Positions 55,008 through 63,958 of a DNA stretch of 64,000 nt are shown here, piece by piece (within the stretch, counting starts at the first letter, position 1; every line of letters starts with the position of its first letter). The notes below the pieces were generated by a model that saw only the letters and a program-made list of their open reading frames with translations, was not told the DNA's origin and ran no database searches. Origin of the DNA: Spectribacter acetivorans (GTDB lineage: Bacteria; Pseudomonadota; Gammaproteobacteria; Nevskiales; Salinisphaeraceae); NCBI RefSeq assembly GCF_031846305.1, contig NZ_JAVRHY010000007.1, positions 76,512 through 140,511 on the forward strand. Direction: 5' to 3'. Both the position numbers and the translations under genes were made by a program.

Positions 55008-55513
55008 TTGCCGGAATCGGAGCCGATCAGCGACAGCTGCGCACGGGCGGCTTCCGGGCCCGGGGTCGCTTCCAGCCGCTCGATTTCCTCGCGGAAGGCG
55101 TTGACATCCTCGAACCGGCGGTAAACCGAGGCAAAACGCACGAACGCCACCTGATCGAGTTCGCGCAGTTCCTCCATCACGAGGTTACCCAGACGCCGCG
55201 AAGGCACGTCGCGCTCGCCATCGGTCCGCAGCCGCTGGCGAATCCGGCTGACGGCGGCATCCACGGCCTCGGCGCCCACCGGCCGCTTGTAGAGGGCGCG
55301 GTCGATGCCCCGCCGCAGCTTGGTCTCGTCAAAAGGCTCGGGCGTACCGTCGTTCTTGACGATGCGCGGCAATACCAGTTCCGCGTTCTCGAACGTGGTG
55401 AAGCGCGAACCGCAGTCCGGGCATTCCCGACGCCGACGCACCTGGCTGCCCTCGGCCGCGAGGCGCGAGTCGACCACCCGGGTAGCGTCGGCGTGACAGA
55501 AAGGACAAAGCAC
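55004..55513 (-). CDS. nrdR: Transcriptional repressor NrdR
   Basis: 169 residues. N-terminal zinc ribbon (CPFCHADATRVVDSR, CPDCGSRFTTFE) and an ATP-cone domain (LPRIVKNDGTPEPFDETKLR). It represses ribonucleotide reductase genes in response to bound nucleotides. Standard position between glyA and ribD. Confidence 0.95.
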   Translation of the reverse strand: MLCPFCHADATRVVDSRLAAEGSQVRRRRECPDCGSRFTTFENAELVLPRIVKNDGTPEPFDETKLRRGIDRALYKRPVGAEAVDAAVSRIRQRLRTDGERDVPSRRLGNLVMEELRELDQVAFVRFASVYRRFEDVNAFREEIERLEATPGPEAARAQLSLIGSDSGK

Positions 55514-55530
55514 GGGGTGTGGCCGGGCGA

Positions 55531-56832
55531 TCAGCCGGCGGCGGCCCGGTCCAGTTGCGCCGGCTGCCGGTAGACCGGGAAGCGTGCGCAGAGCTCTTCG
55601 ACCTTGCCGCGAACGCTGTCGATGGTGGCATCTGCACCATCCTCGGTGGCCAGGGCGTCAACAACGTCGCAGATCCAGCCGGCCACGCTGCGCATTTCCG
55701 TCTCGCGGAAGCCGCGGGTGGTCGAGGCCGGCGTGCCGATACGCAGCCCGCTGGTGACGAACGGCGAGCGGGGGTCGTCGGGCACGGCGTTCTTGTTCAC
55801 CGTGATGTGCGCCCGGCCAAGCGCCTCTTCCGCGTCCTTACCGGTAATGTCGCGACTGATCAGCGACAACAGCGCCAGATGGTTGTCGGTGCCGCCGGAA
55901 ACGACGTCGAGACCGCGCTCGAGGAACACGTCGACCATGGCCCGGGCATTGGCCACCGTCTGCGCCTGATCGGCGCGGAACGCCTCGCTCAGCGCTTCCT
56001 TGAAGGCCACCGCCTTGCCGGCGATGACATGCATCAGCGGGCCGCCCTGCAGACCCGGGAAGACCGCCGAGTTGAGCCGCTTGTAGAGCTTCTCGTCACC
56101 CTCGGCGGAGAGAATGATGCCGCCCCGCGGACCGCGCAGGGTCTTGTGGGTGGTGGAGGTCACCACATGGGCATGGGGCACGGGGCTGGGATATTCGCCC
56201 GCCGCAACCAGCCCGGCCACGTGGGCCATGTCGACCAGCAGCCAGGCGCCGACGCTGTCGGCGATGGCGCGCATGCGCTGCCAATCGACATGCCGCGAAT
56301 AGGCCGAGAAGCCGCCGATCAGCATGGCCGGTCGATGTTCGTCAGCCAGGGCCTGGACCTCGTCGTAATCGATCCGGCCGGAGACCGGGTCGATGCCGTA
56401 CTGGACCGCGTTGTAGTGCTTGCCCGAAAAATTGGGAGCGGCACCGTGGGTCAGATGCCCGCCGTGGGCCAGGCTCATGCCCAGCACCGTATCGCCGGGC
56501 TTGACCAGCGCCATGAAGGCCGCGCCGTTGGCCTGAGCCCCGGAATGCGGCTGCACGTTGGCGTAGTCACAGCCGAACAGCTCGCAGGCACGCTGGATCG
56601 CCAGCGTTTCGGCCACGTCGACATGCTCGCAACCACCGTAATAACGCTTACCGGGGTAGCCCTCGGCATACTTGTTCGTGAGCACCGAACCCTGGGCCTC
56701 CATGACCCGCGGGCTGGTGTAGTTTTCGGAGGCGATCAGCTCGATGTGCGCTTCCTGGCGCGACTGCTCGGCGGAGATGGCCGCGGCGAGTTCGTCATCG
56801 AAGCCGGCGATGGTCTGAGACGGATCGAACAT
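55531..56832 (-). CDS. glyA: Serine hydroxymethyltransferase
   Basis: 433 residues from ATG 56832, preceded by GGAAAG-type purines. Motifs: ELIASENYTS, HGGHLTHGAAPNFSG, and the PLP Lys in TSTTHKTLRGPRGG. It converts serine and tetrahydrofolate to glycine and methylene-THF. First gene of the glyA-nrdR-rib-nusB-thiL series; 92 bases separate it from nadA. Confidence 0.96.
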   Translation of the reverse strand: MFDPSQTIAGFDDELAAAISAEQSRQEAHIELIASENYTSPRVMEAQGSVLTNKYAEGYPGKRYYGGCEHVDVAETLAIQRACELFGCDYANVQPHSGAQANGAAFMALVKPGDTVLGMSLAHGGHLTHGAAPNFSGKHYNAVQYGIDPVSGRIDYDEVQALADEHRPAMLIGGFSAYSRHVDWQRMRAIADSVGAWLLVDMAHVAGLVAAGEYPSPVPHAHVVTSTTHKTLRGPRGGIILSAEGDEKLYKRLNSAVFPGLQGGPLMHVIAGKAVAFKEALSEAFRADQAQTVANARAMVDVFLERGLDVVSGGTDNHLALLSLISRDITGKDAEEALGRAHITVNKNAVPDDPRSPFVTSGLRIGTPASTTRGFRETEMRSVAGWICDVVDALATEDGADATIDSVRGKVEELCARFPVYRQPAQLDRAAAG

Positions 56833-56924
56833 GGAAAGGTGGGCTCCCCGTTCAAGTGAAGAAGCCCGATATTGTACCGCAACATGCGGTGATACCCCAG
56901 ATATGGGGCCCGCCTCCACCGATC

Positions 56925-58025
56925 CTACGCGGTGATCTCCAGCATCAGATCCAGCGCTGCCTTCGCCTCGCGGGCCTCGTCGGCCGGGACCTGGATGCGG
57001 TTGACCACGTTGTCATCCATCAGGTTCTCCATCACCCAGGCCAGATGCTGAGGATCGGTGCGGAACATGGTCGAGCACATGCAGACCACGGGCGACATGA
57101 ACTGCACCTTCACGCCTTTGGGCGCCATTTCGTTGTGCAGCCGGTTAACCAGATTCAGCTCGGTGCCCACCAGCCAGTGAGTGCCGGGTTCGCTGGCCCG
57201 CACGGTCTTGAGGATGGTCTCGGTCGAACCGACCACGTCGGAGGCCTGGCAGACCTCGAAGGCGTTTTCCGGATGCGAGATGACGCGCCCCTCGGGGTGC
57301 TGCTCGCGGAACTTGACGACGTGGTTGGGGTGGAACATCTGGTGCACCGAGCAGAAGCCCTTCCACAGAATGATCTTCGCGTTCCGGATTTCGGCTTCGG
57401 TCAGGCCGCCCATGGGCTTGTCGAAATCCCAGGTCACCATGTCGTCGAGACTCACGCCCATGGCATGGGCGGTATTGCGGCCCAGGTGCTGATCCGGGAA
57501 GAACAGCACCTTCTCGCGCCGCGACCAGGACCATTCCAGCACCCCGCGGGCGTTGCTGGAGGTGCACACGATGCCGCCGTGTCGGCCGCAGAAGGCCTTC
57601 AGATCGGCCGCGGAATTGATATAGGTGACCGGCGTGACCTGCTCGTCCGGCTCCAGCACCTCGCCCAGTTCCCGCCAGGCCCGTTCCACGTTGCGCAGGT
57701 TGGCCATGTCGGCCATCGAGCAGCCGGCGGCCATGTCCGGCAGGATCACCTGCTGTTCGGCGCGCGAAAGAATATCGGCCACCTCGGCCATGAAGTGGAC
57801 GCCGCAGAACACGATGTACTCGGCGTCACACTCGGCCGCCTGCTTGGACAGCTTGAGGGAATCACCGGCGATATCGGCGTGCGCGAACACCTCGTCACGC
57901 TGATAATGATGACCCAGCACCACGCAACGCGATCCCAGTGCGGATTTCGCCGCCCGGATGCGCGCATCACAGGCCTGATCGTCCAGCTGGGCGAAATCCT
58001 GCAGGGCCATAGCGTTAGCGGTCAT
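56925..58025 (-). CDS. nadA: Quinolinate synthase
   Basis: 366 residues. The three iron-sulfur ligand Cys are recognisable in VFCGVHFMAEVA, GIVCTSSNARG and VVCMCSTMFR. It condenses iminoaspartate and dihydroxyacetone phosphate to quinolinate in NAD synthesis. ATG 58025 chosen; ATG 58010 is an alternative. Confidence 0.95.
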   Translation of the reverse strand: MTANAMALQDFAQLDDQACDARIRAAKSALGSRCVVLGHHYQRDEVFAHADIAGDSLKLSKQAAECDAEYIVFCGVHFMAEVADILSRAEQQVILPDMAAGCSMADMANLRNVERAWRELGEVLEPDEQVTPVTYINSAADLKAFCGRHGGIVCTSSNARGVLEWSWSRREKVLFFPDQHLGRNTAHAMGVSLDDMVTWDFDKPMGGLTEAEIRNAKIILWKGFCSVHQMFHPNHVVKFREQHPEGRVISHPENAFEVCQASDVVGSTETILKTVRASEPGTHWLVGTELNLVNRLHNEMAPKGVKVQFMSPVVCMCSTMFRTDPQHLAWVMENLMDDNVVNRIQVPADEAREAKAALDLMLEITA

Positions 58026-58129
58026 CGTGACAGTTCCTTCATGCGGTCAACCTCCGAAAATATCACAGTCGCCCGCGAATTCGGACCGAATGCGGCGAAG
58101 CCAGGGCCAAATGGGATACCATTCCCAGT

Positions 58130-58951
58130 GTGAGCGAGTCGCCCCGAACCTGGATTGCCCACGCCTGCCACCGGCTGCTGCGCCCGCTGGTGCGGGTACT
58201 GCTGCGCCACGGGGTGGCCTATGACGACTTTGCCGAAGTCACCAAGAGTGTTTACGTGGAGGTGGCGCGAGAGAGTTTCACCCCGCCGGGCAAGCGCCCC
58301 ACCGACGCCCGCACGGCCATCGTCACCGGCCTGACCCGCAAGGAGGTCAAGCGGCTGCGCGAGCAGACCGATCCAGTCTATGCCGCCCGCGACTGGGGCG
58401 GGGCCAACCGCGCAACCCGGGTGCTGTCGGGCTGGCATCGCGACCCGGCCTTTACCGATACCGAGGGCAAGCCGCGACCGCTTTCCCCGTCGGATTCGGA
58501 CACGGGCTTTCCCGCGCTGGTGCGCCAGTACAGCGGCGACATCCCCGTCAGCGCGATTCTGGCGGAACTCGAACGGGTGGGCGCCATCACCCAGCGCCAG
58601 GGCATGCTGGTTGCCCGGCGCCGCGCCTTCGTGCCCGAAGCCGGGGATCCGGAAGGCACCCGCATGCTGGGCACGGCCGTGCACGATTTGCTGAGCACCA
58701 TCGAACACAACCTCGATGCCGACGGCAGCGAGCGGCCCCGTTTCCAGCGCAGCGTGTTCAACCCGCGGGTTGATGTCCGCGCCCTGCCCGTCTTCCATCG
58801 GCTGGTCAGCGAGCATGGGCAGCAACTGCTGGAAATCCTCGACGACTGGCTGGACCGACACGAGATGCCGGACGACAACCGCCCGGCCACCCGCGTGGGC
58901 GTGGGCATCTACTATTTCCAGGACCCCGACGACTCCGAAGGTGATGCATGA
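58130..58951 (+). CDS. DUF6502-like protein
   Basis: 273 residues from GTG 58130. The N-terminal part resembles a winged-helix (RPLVRVLLRHGVAYDDFAEV; TGLTRKEVKRLREQTD), so DNA binding is possible. No signal peptide. It overlaps the DUF5666 lipoprotein gene by four bases (ATGA); this pairing suggests a joint function. Family assignment is from memory of the sequence pattern. Confidence 0.75.
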   Translation: MSESPRTWIAHACHRLLRPLVRVLLRHGVAYDDFAEVTKSVYVEVARESFTPPGKRPTDARTAIVTGLTRKEVKRLREQTDPVYAARDWGGANRATRVLSGWHRDPAFTDTEGKPRPLSPSDSDTGFPALVRQYSGDIPVSAILAELERVGAITQRQGMLVARRRAFVPEAGDPEGTRMLGTAVHDLLSTIEHNLDADGSERPRFQRSVFNPRVDVRALPVFHRLVSEHGQQLLEILDDWLDRHEMPDDNRPATRVGVGIYYFQDPDDSEGDA

Positions 58952-60414
58952 CTGGGTTTGGGCGAAACATGACGCGGCGCTCGGGCAGCCTGATGCTGGC
59001 GCTGCTGATCACGGCCTGCGGGGGCGCGGGTGATGTGCTGCTGGCAGGGATCGAGGGCACCGGCGTGGTCACCGGCTTCGGCAGCGTGTTCGTGGACGGG
59101 GTCGAGTTCAGCACCGACGAGGTGAACATCCAGATCAACGGCGAGTCGGGTGACGAATCCGACCTGCGGGTCGGGGACGTGGTCACCGTGGCCGGCCGCA
59201 ATCCGGACGACGGTGCGGCCATTGCCGATCGCATCGTCTTCGACCGGGCCATCGGCGGTCCTGTGGAGGCCGTTTCGATTGAAAGCGACAGCGGCGAAAT
59301 CCGGGTGCTGGAGCAAACGGTGCTGGTGGACGCCAATACCCGTTTCATCGGTACCGATGCGGATACGCTGGCGTCCGGCGATCTGGTGGCGGTGAGCGCC
59401 CTGCGCCGGGGCGACGCCATCGTGCGCGCCACGTCGATCGAACAACTGAACGACAACGGTATCGCACGCAGCTTCGTGCCGGGCGACACGGAACTGGATG
59501 TGGAAGGCCGGGTGAGCAATCTCACCAGCTCGAGCTTCCAGCTCGGTGATCTCACGGTCGCGCGGGATGCGGCCGTCACCGAGGACGCCGACGCGCCGCT
59601 GGAGAATGGCGCCCTGGTCGAGGTAACCGGCACCCGCGCTGATGCCGCCGACGGGCCGCTGACGGCCACCCGCGTGGAAGTCCGCGGTGAATCCACCGAG
59701 GACCGCAGCGGCTCGGCCTTCGTCGAGGGCATCATCACCGCGTTCAACAGCGAGGATGATTTCCGGGTGGATAACATCCCGGCCGCCGCGGGATCCGCGT
59801 CGCGGCGGGACAATTCGCGCGTGACCAGCTTACAGGCAGGCCTGCGGGTCTCACTGCGGGGCGAGTTCGTCGACGGCCGACTGGTGGCCGATTCCCTGCA
59901 GGTGGAGCCCGAGCCCGATCGCCGCATCACCGCCCGGGTGACCGAGGTCATGACCGATGCATCCGGCGTGCGCGTACTGGGTATCGAGGCGGATGTGTTG
60001 CCGGACACGCTGTATGTGGACGCCCGTGAGGGCGCCGACCGAGCCCTGCGCATCGATAGGCTAGAGCCCGGCGACAACGTCGAACTGACCGGCTACGCCG
60101 ATCGTGAGGGCGGCTTCGTGGTCACGCGTCTGACCCGGATCAGCGATTCGACCACATCGAGCGTGCGCGGCCCGGTGGACAGCCGCGACAGCAGCAGTGG
60201 CGAGCTGGTGGTCGGCGGCGTGCGCATCAATACGGACAGCAGCACGGACTTCCGCGACGAGACAGGCCGCACGCTGTCACGCGATTCGTTCTTCGAGCGG
60301 GCCGAACCCGGCGTGCCGATCACTGCGGCCGGTCCGGACAACGCGGCGGGCATCGACATCGCCACGACCGTAAAACTACTGCCGACCGAGCTGCAGGCGG
60401 ACGACGCGCAATAA
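58948..60414 (+). CDS. DUF5666-repeat lipoprotein
   Basis: 488 residues (or 481 from Met8). The lipoprotein signal ends LLITAC followed by GG. The remainder is a series of about five small beta domains of the DUF5666 type (GTGVVTGFGSVFVDGVEFST; LRVGDVVTVAGR; VEVTGTRAD; LEPGDNVELTGYAD). It is very acidic, like the other exported proteins here. Function unknown; envelope location is likely. Confidence 0.85.
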   Translation: MTGFGRNMTRRSGSLMLALLITACGGAGDVLLAGIEGTGVVTGFGSVFVDGVEFSTDEVNIQINGESGDESDLRVGDVVTVAGRNPDDGAAIADRIVFDRAIGGPVEAVSIESDSGEIRVLEQTVLVDANTRFIGTDADTLASGDLVAVSALRRGDAIVRATSIEQLNDNGIARSFVPGDTELDVEGRVSNLTSSSFQLGDLTVARDAAVTEDADAPLENGALVEVTGTRADAADGPLTATRVEVRGESTEDRSGSAFVEGIITAFNSEDDFRVDNIPAAAGSASRRDNSRVTSLQAGLRVSLRGEFVDGRLVADSLQVEPEPDRRITARVTEVMTDASGVRVLGIEADVLPDTLYVDAREGADRALRIDRLEPGDNVELTGYADREGGFVVTRLTRISDSTTSSVRGPVDSRDSSSGELVVGGVRINTDSSTDFRDETGRTLSRDSFFERAEPGVPITAAGPDNAAGIDIATTVKLLPTELQADDAQ

Positions 60415-60448
60415 AAAGGGCCGGATCAGGCAATGCCCGATCCGGCCC
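60413..60448 (-). terminator. Intrinsic terminator of the CSLREA/beta-helix gene
   Basis: Ten-base arms GGGCCGGATC (60418-60427) and GATCCGGCCC (60439-60448). Read on the minus strand the hairpin is followed by a run of T (60413-60417). It lies 26 bases after the stop at 60475 and abuts the end of the convergent DUF5666 gene. Confidence 0.85.
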
Positions 60449-60474
60449 CGGCCGTCGGATGACGGTTTCAGGGA

Positions 60475-63400
60475 TCAGTCGTCGTTGAACTGAATCCCCA
60501 CGCCACGTACCGGCAGGCCATCGCCGATCAGGAAATCGTCGGTAGAGACGGCCGATGCCGCATCCAGCGTCACCGCGACGAAACGCAGATCAGCCGGTGC
60601 TTCATCATCATCACCCGGCGGGTTGAAGAAACCACCGCCATCGCTGCCGCCGCAGGCCGCGAGACCCACCGTGGCAACGCCGACCGCCAGCACCCAGCGC
60701 AGGCGCCGGCTCAGGCCGCCCACGCTGAACAGACCGAGTAGCGCAAGCAGCGTTCCGCCGGCGAACACCGGCGTCTGCCAGTGCACCCCGGCCATGTCAC
60801 TGCTACCGCCGTTGAGCGACACGGTGACCACGTAGTTGGTGCCCTCACCCGCCTCGAAGGCCTGGCCCCCGCTGCCGAAGCTGACCTGGAAGGTGCCGTT
60901 GGCATTCACGTCCACGCTGCCGATCGGACTGTTGCCATCATCGGCCAGACCGTTGCCGTTGTCATCGACGTACAACTGGGCGTCGACATTGTCGAAGTCC
61001 AGCGGCTGGGCCGGAATGCGGTCGACCTCCAGAATGCCCGACACGCCGCCGGCCGTGACCGACTCGTCACCGTTGTTGGTCACACCGAAGGCCAGCACGG
61101 AGAACACCGTGTCGTCGTCCGAGCCGACGACGATCTCACCGGTGTTGTTGTTGGACACGCTGAGCACCGGATTGCCGGCCGCCTCGAACGCACCAACGTC
61201 ACAGTTGTCCCCGGTCGGACGCGCGGCCCAGCGTTGATCGCCGGTCAACGGCGAACAAACAGCCGGCCCGCCGTCGATGGCGGCGCTGCCCATCAGGAGG
61301 GGATGAACGCCGGTGGCCGTGATTGTCGGACTGCCATCGCCGATACCATCCAGCCTGCCATCGAAACGGCCGCCGAACAGCTTGAGATCGTCGATACCGG
61401 CCATGTCGCTGACCAGGGCATCCTCGGTCATGGCACCGGGGCCATCCACATTGGCGCCCATGCCATTGGCGCTGTTCTCGGCAATCAGGGTGCCGTCGTC
61501 GGCGTCGATGGTCTGGCCTTCACCCGGGGCCGACACGCCACCGCCGTTGCCAGCGCTCATGTTGCGCGCCACCGTGGTGAACTGCAGCGAAGTCGTGCCG
61601 CTGCCCTCGCCGGGCTGCTGGAACACGCCGCCACCGCCACCGGCATCCGGGTTCATGGCCTGGTTGTTCGACACCGTGGAGTTGGTCACGGTCATGTTGC
61701 CGCTGTTGAAGTTCCACAGACCGCCGCCCTCGTTGGCCACGTTGTAGCCTACCGAGGAATCAACCACCATCGTGGTCCCGGCACCGGAGACGTGCAGACC
61801 ACCGCCGTTGCCGGGGGTGACGCCGGCGTCGTTGCCCTGGGCTGCGCTCAATCCGCCGAGGACAACACGGGTCAGGTTCACCGTGGCCGCATTGCTCTCG
61901 ATACCGCCGCCGGCGCGGTTGGCGATGTTGGACTCGATGCGGGTGTCGAACACGTTCACCGTGCCGCCGGTGTTGGCGAAGATGCCGCCGCCGGAGCCGG
62001 CGTTACCGCTGGCCACATTGTCGGCGATGCGGGACAAACGGATATTGACGGTGCCATTACCCGCGCCATCGCCGTTGTTGTTGAACACTGCACCGCCGCC
62101 GTTGGTGGCTTCATCACCCAGGGCGACATTGCCCACCAAGGACGTGCCGCTGATGTTCATCACGCCGGTGTTGTTCCACAGGCCGCCGCCTTCGGCTGCC
62201 GCCTCGTTGCCGCCGACGAAGGAATTGACCACATCCACATTTCCGTCACCGGAGACGTGCAGGCCGCCGCCGTTGCCGGGCATGGGGCCGGTCGTGTTGC
62301 CGGACAGGTCCACCACGGTCAACGTCACCTGGGTGCTGCCCACGGTTTCGATACCGCCGCCGGCACGCCTCGCATCATTACCGCTGATGCGGGTGTTCGT
62401 GACTTCGAGCGTACCGCCGAAGTTGTTGAGGATGCCGCCGCCGGAGCCGGAGCCCACCGACGCCCTATTGCCGGTAATAATCGAGTTGGTCACGACAACG
62501 GTTCCACTACCGCTCTCATCGCCCCCGGCATTGTTGAAAATGCCACCGCCGCCGTCCTGAGCACCCATACCGTTGGCGAAATTACTGCTCACGGTCGATC
62601 CGTCGAGGGTCATGGTGCCGGTGTTGTTCCAGAGACCACCGCCTTCCGTTGCTGCCGTATTGTTGATGACCTGGGACGCCGTAATATCGACGATGCCATT
62701 GCCACTCACATGCAGACCGCCGCCGTTGCCGCCCGCGGCGGCCTCGTTGTCGGTCGTATTGGCGGTATTGTCATTCAGCGTGACCTGATCGAGCGTGGTC
62801 ATGGTGTTCGCGCGCGTCTCGATCGCCCCACCGGCCCGGTTGGCCGTGTTGCCGGTGAACGAGGACGTGGAAACCGTCAGCGTCGTGCCTTCGTTGGCGA
62901 AGATCGCGCCGCCGGAGCTGACGTTACCCATGGCCATGTTGTTAGCAAACGTGCTGTCAGTAACGGTCAGCGATCCAATGCCATTTTCCGCGAAAATTGC
63001 GCCCCCGCCCTGGCCGGTCGCATCACCGGCATCGGCATCGCCGCCGGACACAGTGTTGGCGGTAAACGTCGCGCCATCGACCGTCATTGCACCCTGATTG
63101 TTCCAGAGCGCCCCGCCTTCCACGGCCATGTTGCCGTCGAAGGTGCCGCCGGAGACGGAAACGCCACCGCTGCCGCTCACATGCAGCACACCGCCGTTGC
63201 CGGGGTTGACGCCGGCGTTGTTGCCGCTGAAATCAACGCCACTGAGGGTCACGGCATTCATTTCGTTGGACTCGTCCTCGATCGCGCCGCCGGCCCTGTC
63301 CGAGGTGTTGCTGTTCATGGCGCCACCATTGACCGTCAGGACGCCACCGATGGTGTTGAGAATGGCCCCGCCGGAACGCTCGCTGGCCGACGCATCACCA

Positions 63401-63849
63401 CCGGCCGTCATACCGTTGACCAATGTGAGCTCGACCAGCGTGGTGTTACCGGCATTGGTAAAGATGCGACTGGTGTCATTCGCATCGATGGTAACGGGCC
63501 CCGTGATGGTCAGTGGACTGGTCGCCAAGTCGCCGAGCTGCGGCAGCTGCGAACCACCAAGCGTGATCGTTTGGCCTTGAATACCCTCGGCGAAGACGAT
63601 GTCATCACCGTTGAGCGCCTCCCCCGCTTCGCATCCGTTGGTCGGACTCATCGGGTTGGTATTGGCGTTGGTGATCGCCTCGCGCAAGGTGCATTCTTCG
63701 TCGCCGTCCATACCCGGATCGGCCGGGCTGTTGACGGTAATGGTGGCAGCCGAAGCCGGCAGCAGCATGGCGGCGAGCAGGCCCGCCGCCACTCGGCCGG
63801 CCCGGCGGCCATGCGCGCCGCGGCCTTGTTGAAGTTTCCATCCCAGCAT
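60475..63849 (-). CDS. CSLREA-domain right-handed beta-helix repeat protein with internal lipobox at the C-terminus
   Basis: 1124 residues. AGGAGG lies 8 bases before ATG 63849. Signal peptide 1-34 (RVAAGLLAAMLLPASA). A CSLREA-like domain at about 35-110 (EECTLREAITNANTN, DDIVFAEG) is followed by four beta-helix repeats of 150-157 residues carrying RAGGGIE, PGNGG(G/V)LHVSG and EGGGLWNN motifs. Next is a choice-of-anchor Q-like block and a module with DDNGNGLADDG. The end has a hydrophobic segment, LSRRLR, a second hydrophobic segment ending LAAC (Cys1066), then GGS, a Gly/Asp linker and a tail; Cys to end is 59 residues. Paralogue of the protein at 1-2089. Surface role inferred. Confidence 0.9.
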   Translation of the reverse strand: MLGWKLQQGRGAHGRRAGRVAAGLLAAMLLPASAATITVNSPADPGMDGDEECTLREAITNANTNPMSPTNGCEAGEALNGDDIVFAEGIQGQTITLGGSQLPQLGDLATSPLTITGPVTIDANDTSRIFTNAGNTTLVELTLVNGMTAGGDASASERSGGAILNTIGGVLTVNGGAMNSNTSDRAGGAIEDESNEMNAVTLSGVDFSGNNAGVNPGNGGVLHVSGSGGVSVSGGTFDGNMAVEGGALWNNQGAMTVDGATFTANTVSGGDADAGDATGQGGGAIFAENGIGSLTVTDSTFANNMAMGNVSSGGAIFANEGTTLTVSTSSFTGNTANRAGGAIETRANTMTTLDQVTLNDNTANTTDNEAAAGGNGGGLHVSGNGIVDITASQVINNTAATEGGGLWNNTGTMTLDGSTVSSNFANGMGAQDGGGGIFNNAGGDESGSGTVVVTNSIITGNRASVGSGSGGGILNNFGGTLEVTNTRISGNDARRAGGGIETVGSTQVTLTVVDLSGNTTGPMPGNGGGLHVSGDGNVDVVNSFVGGNEAAAEGGGLWNNTGVMNISGTSLVGNVALGDEATNGGGAVFNNNGDGAGNGTVNIRLSRIADNVASGNAGSGGGIFANTGGTVNVFDTRIESNIANRAGGGIESNAATVNLTRVVLGGLSAAQGNDAGVTPGNGGGLHVSGAGTTMVVDSSVGYNVANEGGGLWNFNSGNMTVTNSTVSNNQAMNPDAGGGGGVFQQPGEGSGTTSLQFTTVARNMSAGNGGGVSAPGEGQTIDADDGTLIAENSANGMGANVDGPGAMTEDALVSDMAGIDDLKLFGGRFDGRLDGIGDGSPTITATGVHPLLMGSAAIDGGPAVCSPLTGDQRWAARPTGDNCDVGAFEAAGNPVLSVSNNNTGEIVVGSDDDTVFSVLAFGVTNNGDESVTAGGVSGILEVDRIPAQPLDFDNVDAQLYVDDNGNGLADDGNSPIGSVDVNANGTFQVSFGSGGQAFEAGEGTNYVVTVSLNGGSSDMAGVHWQTPVFAGGTLLALLGLFSVGGLSRRLRWVLAVGVATVGLAACGGSDGGGFFNPPGDDDEAPADLRFVAVTLDAASAVSTDDFLIGDGLPVRGVGIQFNDD
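61590..63420 (-). repeat. Four tandem repeats of about 450-470 bp within the beta-helix gene
   Basis: The LHVSG-coding motif recurs near 61791, 62257, 62708 and 63179, and the RAGGGIE-type motif near 61900, 62346, 62818 and 63279. Copies are diverged at the DNA level but clearly homologous as protein. Similar units occur in the paralogue at 1-1000. Confidence 0.75.
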
Positions 63850-63901
63850 CTCGATTCCTCCTGCTCACTGACGCGGTAGGCGCGCCCCCTGTCATGCCGA
63901 T

Positions 63902-63958
63902 GGGATATGTATCCCAAGCACATGGGAAAATATTCCCCGCAATGAGCGAGCAAGTCAA
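63902..63958 (-). promoter_or_regulatory. Promoter and two palindromes upstream of the CSLREA gene
   Basis: On the minus strand TTGACT (63953-63958) and AATATT (63929-63934) are 18 bases apart. One palindrome, GGGAAAATATTCCCC (63924-63938), overlaps the -10 box. A second, GGGATATGTATCCC (63902-63915), lies just downstream. Both could bind a regulator. Confidence 0.5.

Noticed and set aside
50166..56924. FMN or TPP riboswitch before rib or thiL genes
   Set aside because: The genes overlap or are separated by short gaps with no conserved riboswitch core.
61590..63420. Possible CRISPR-like periodic array
   Set aside because: The period is about 450-470 bp and lies within one reading frame; these are protein repeats.
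60781..63879. 1032-residue open frame on the plus strand
   Set aside because: It is the antisense of the beta-helix gene. Its composition reflects the Gly/Asn-rich repeat on the other strand and it has no domain or signal.
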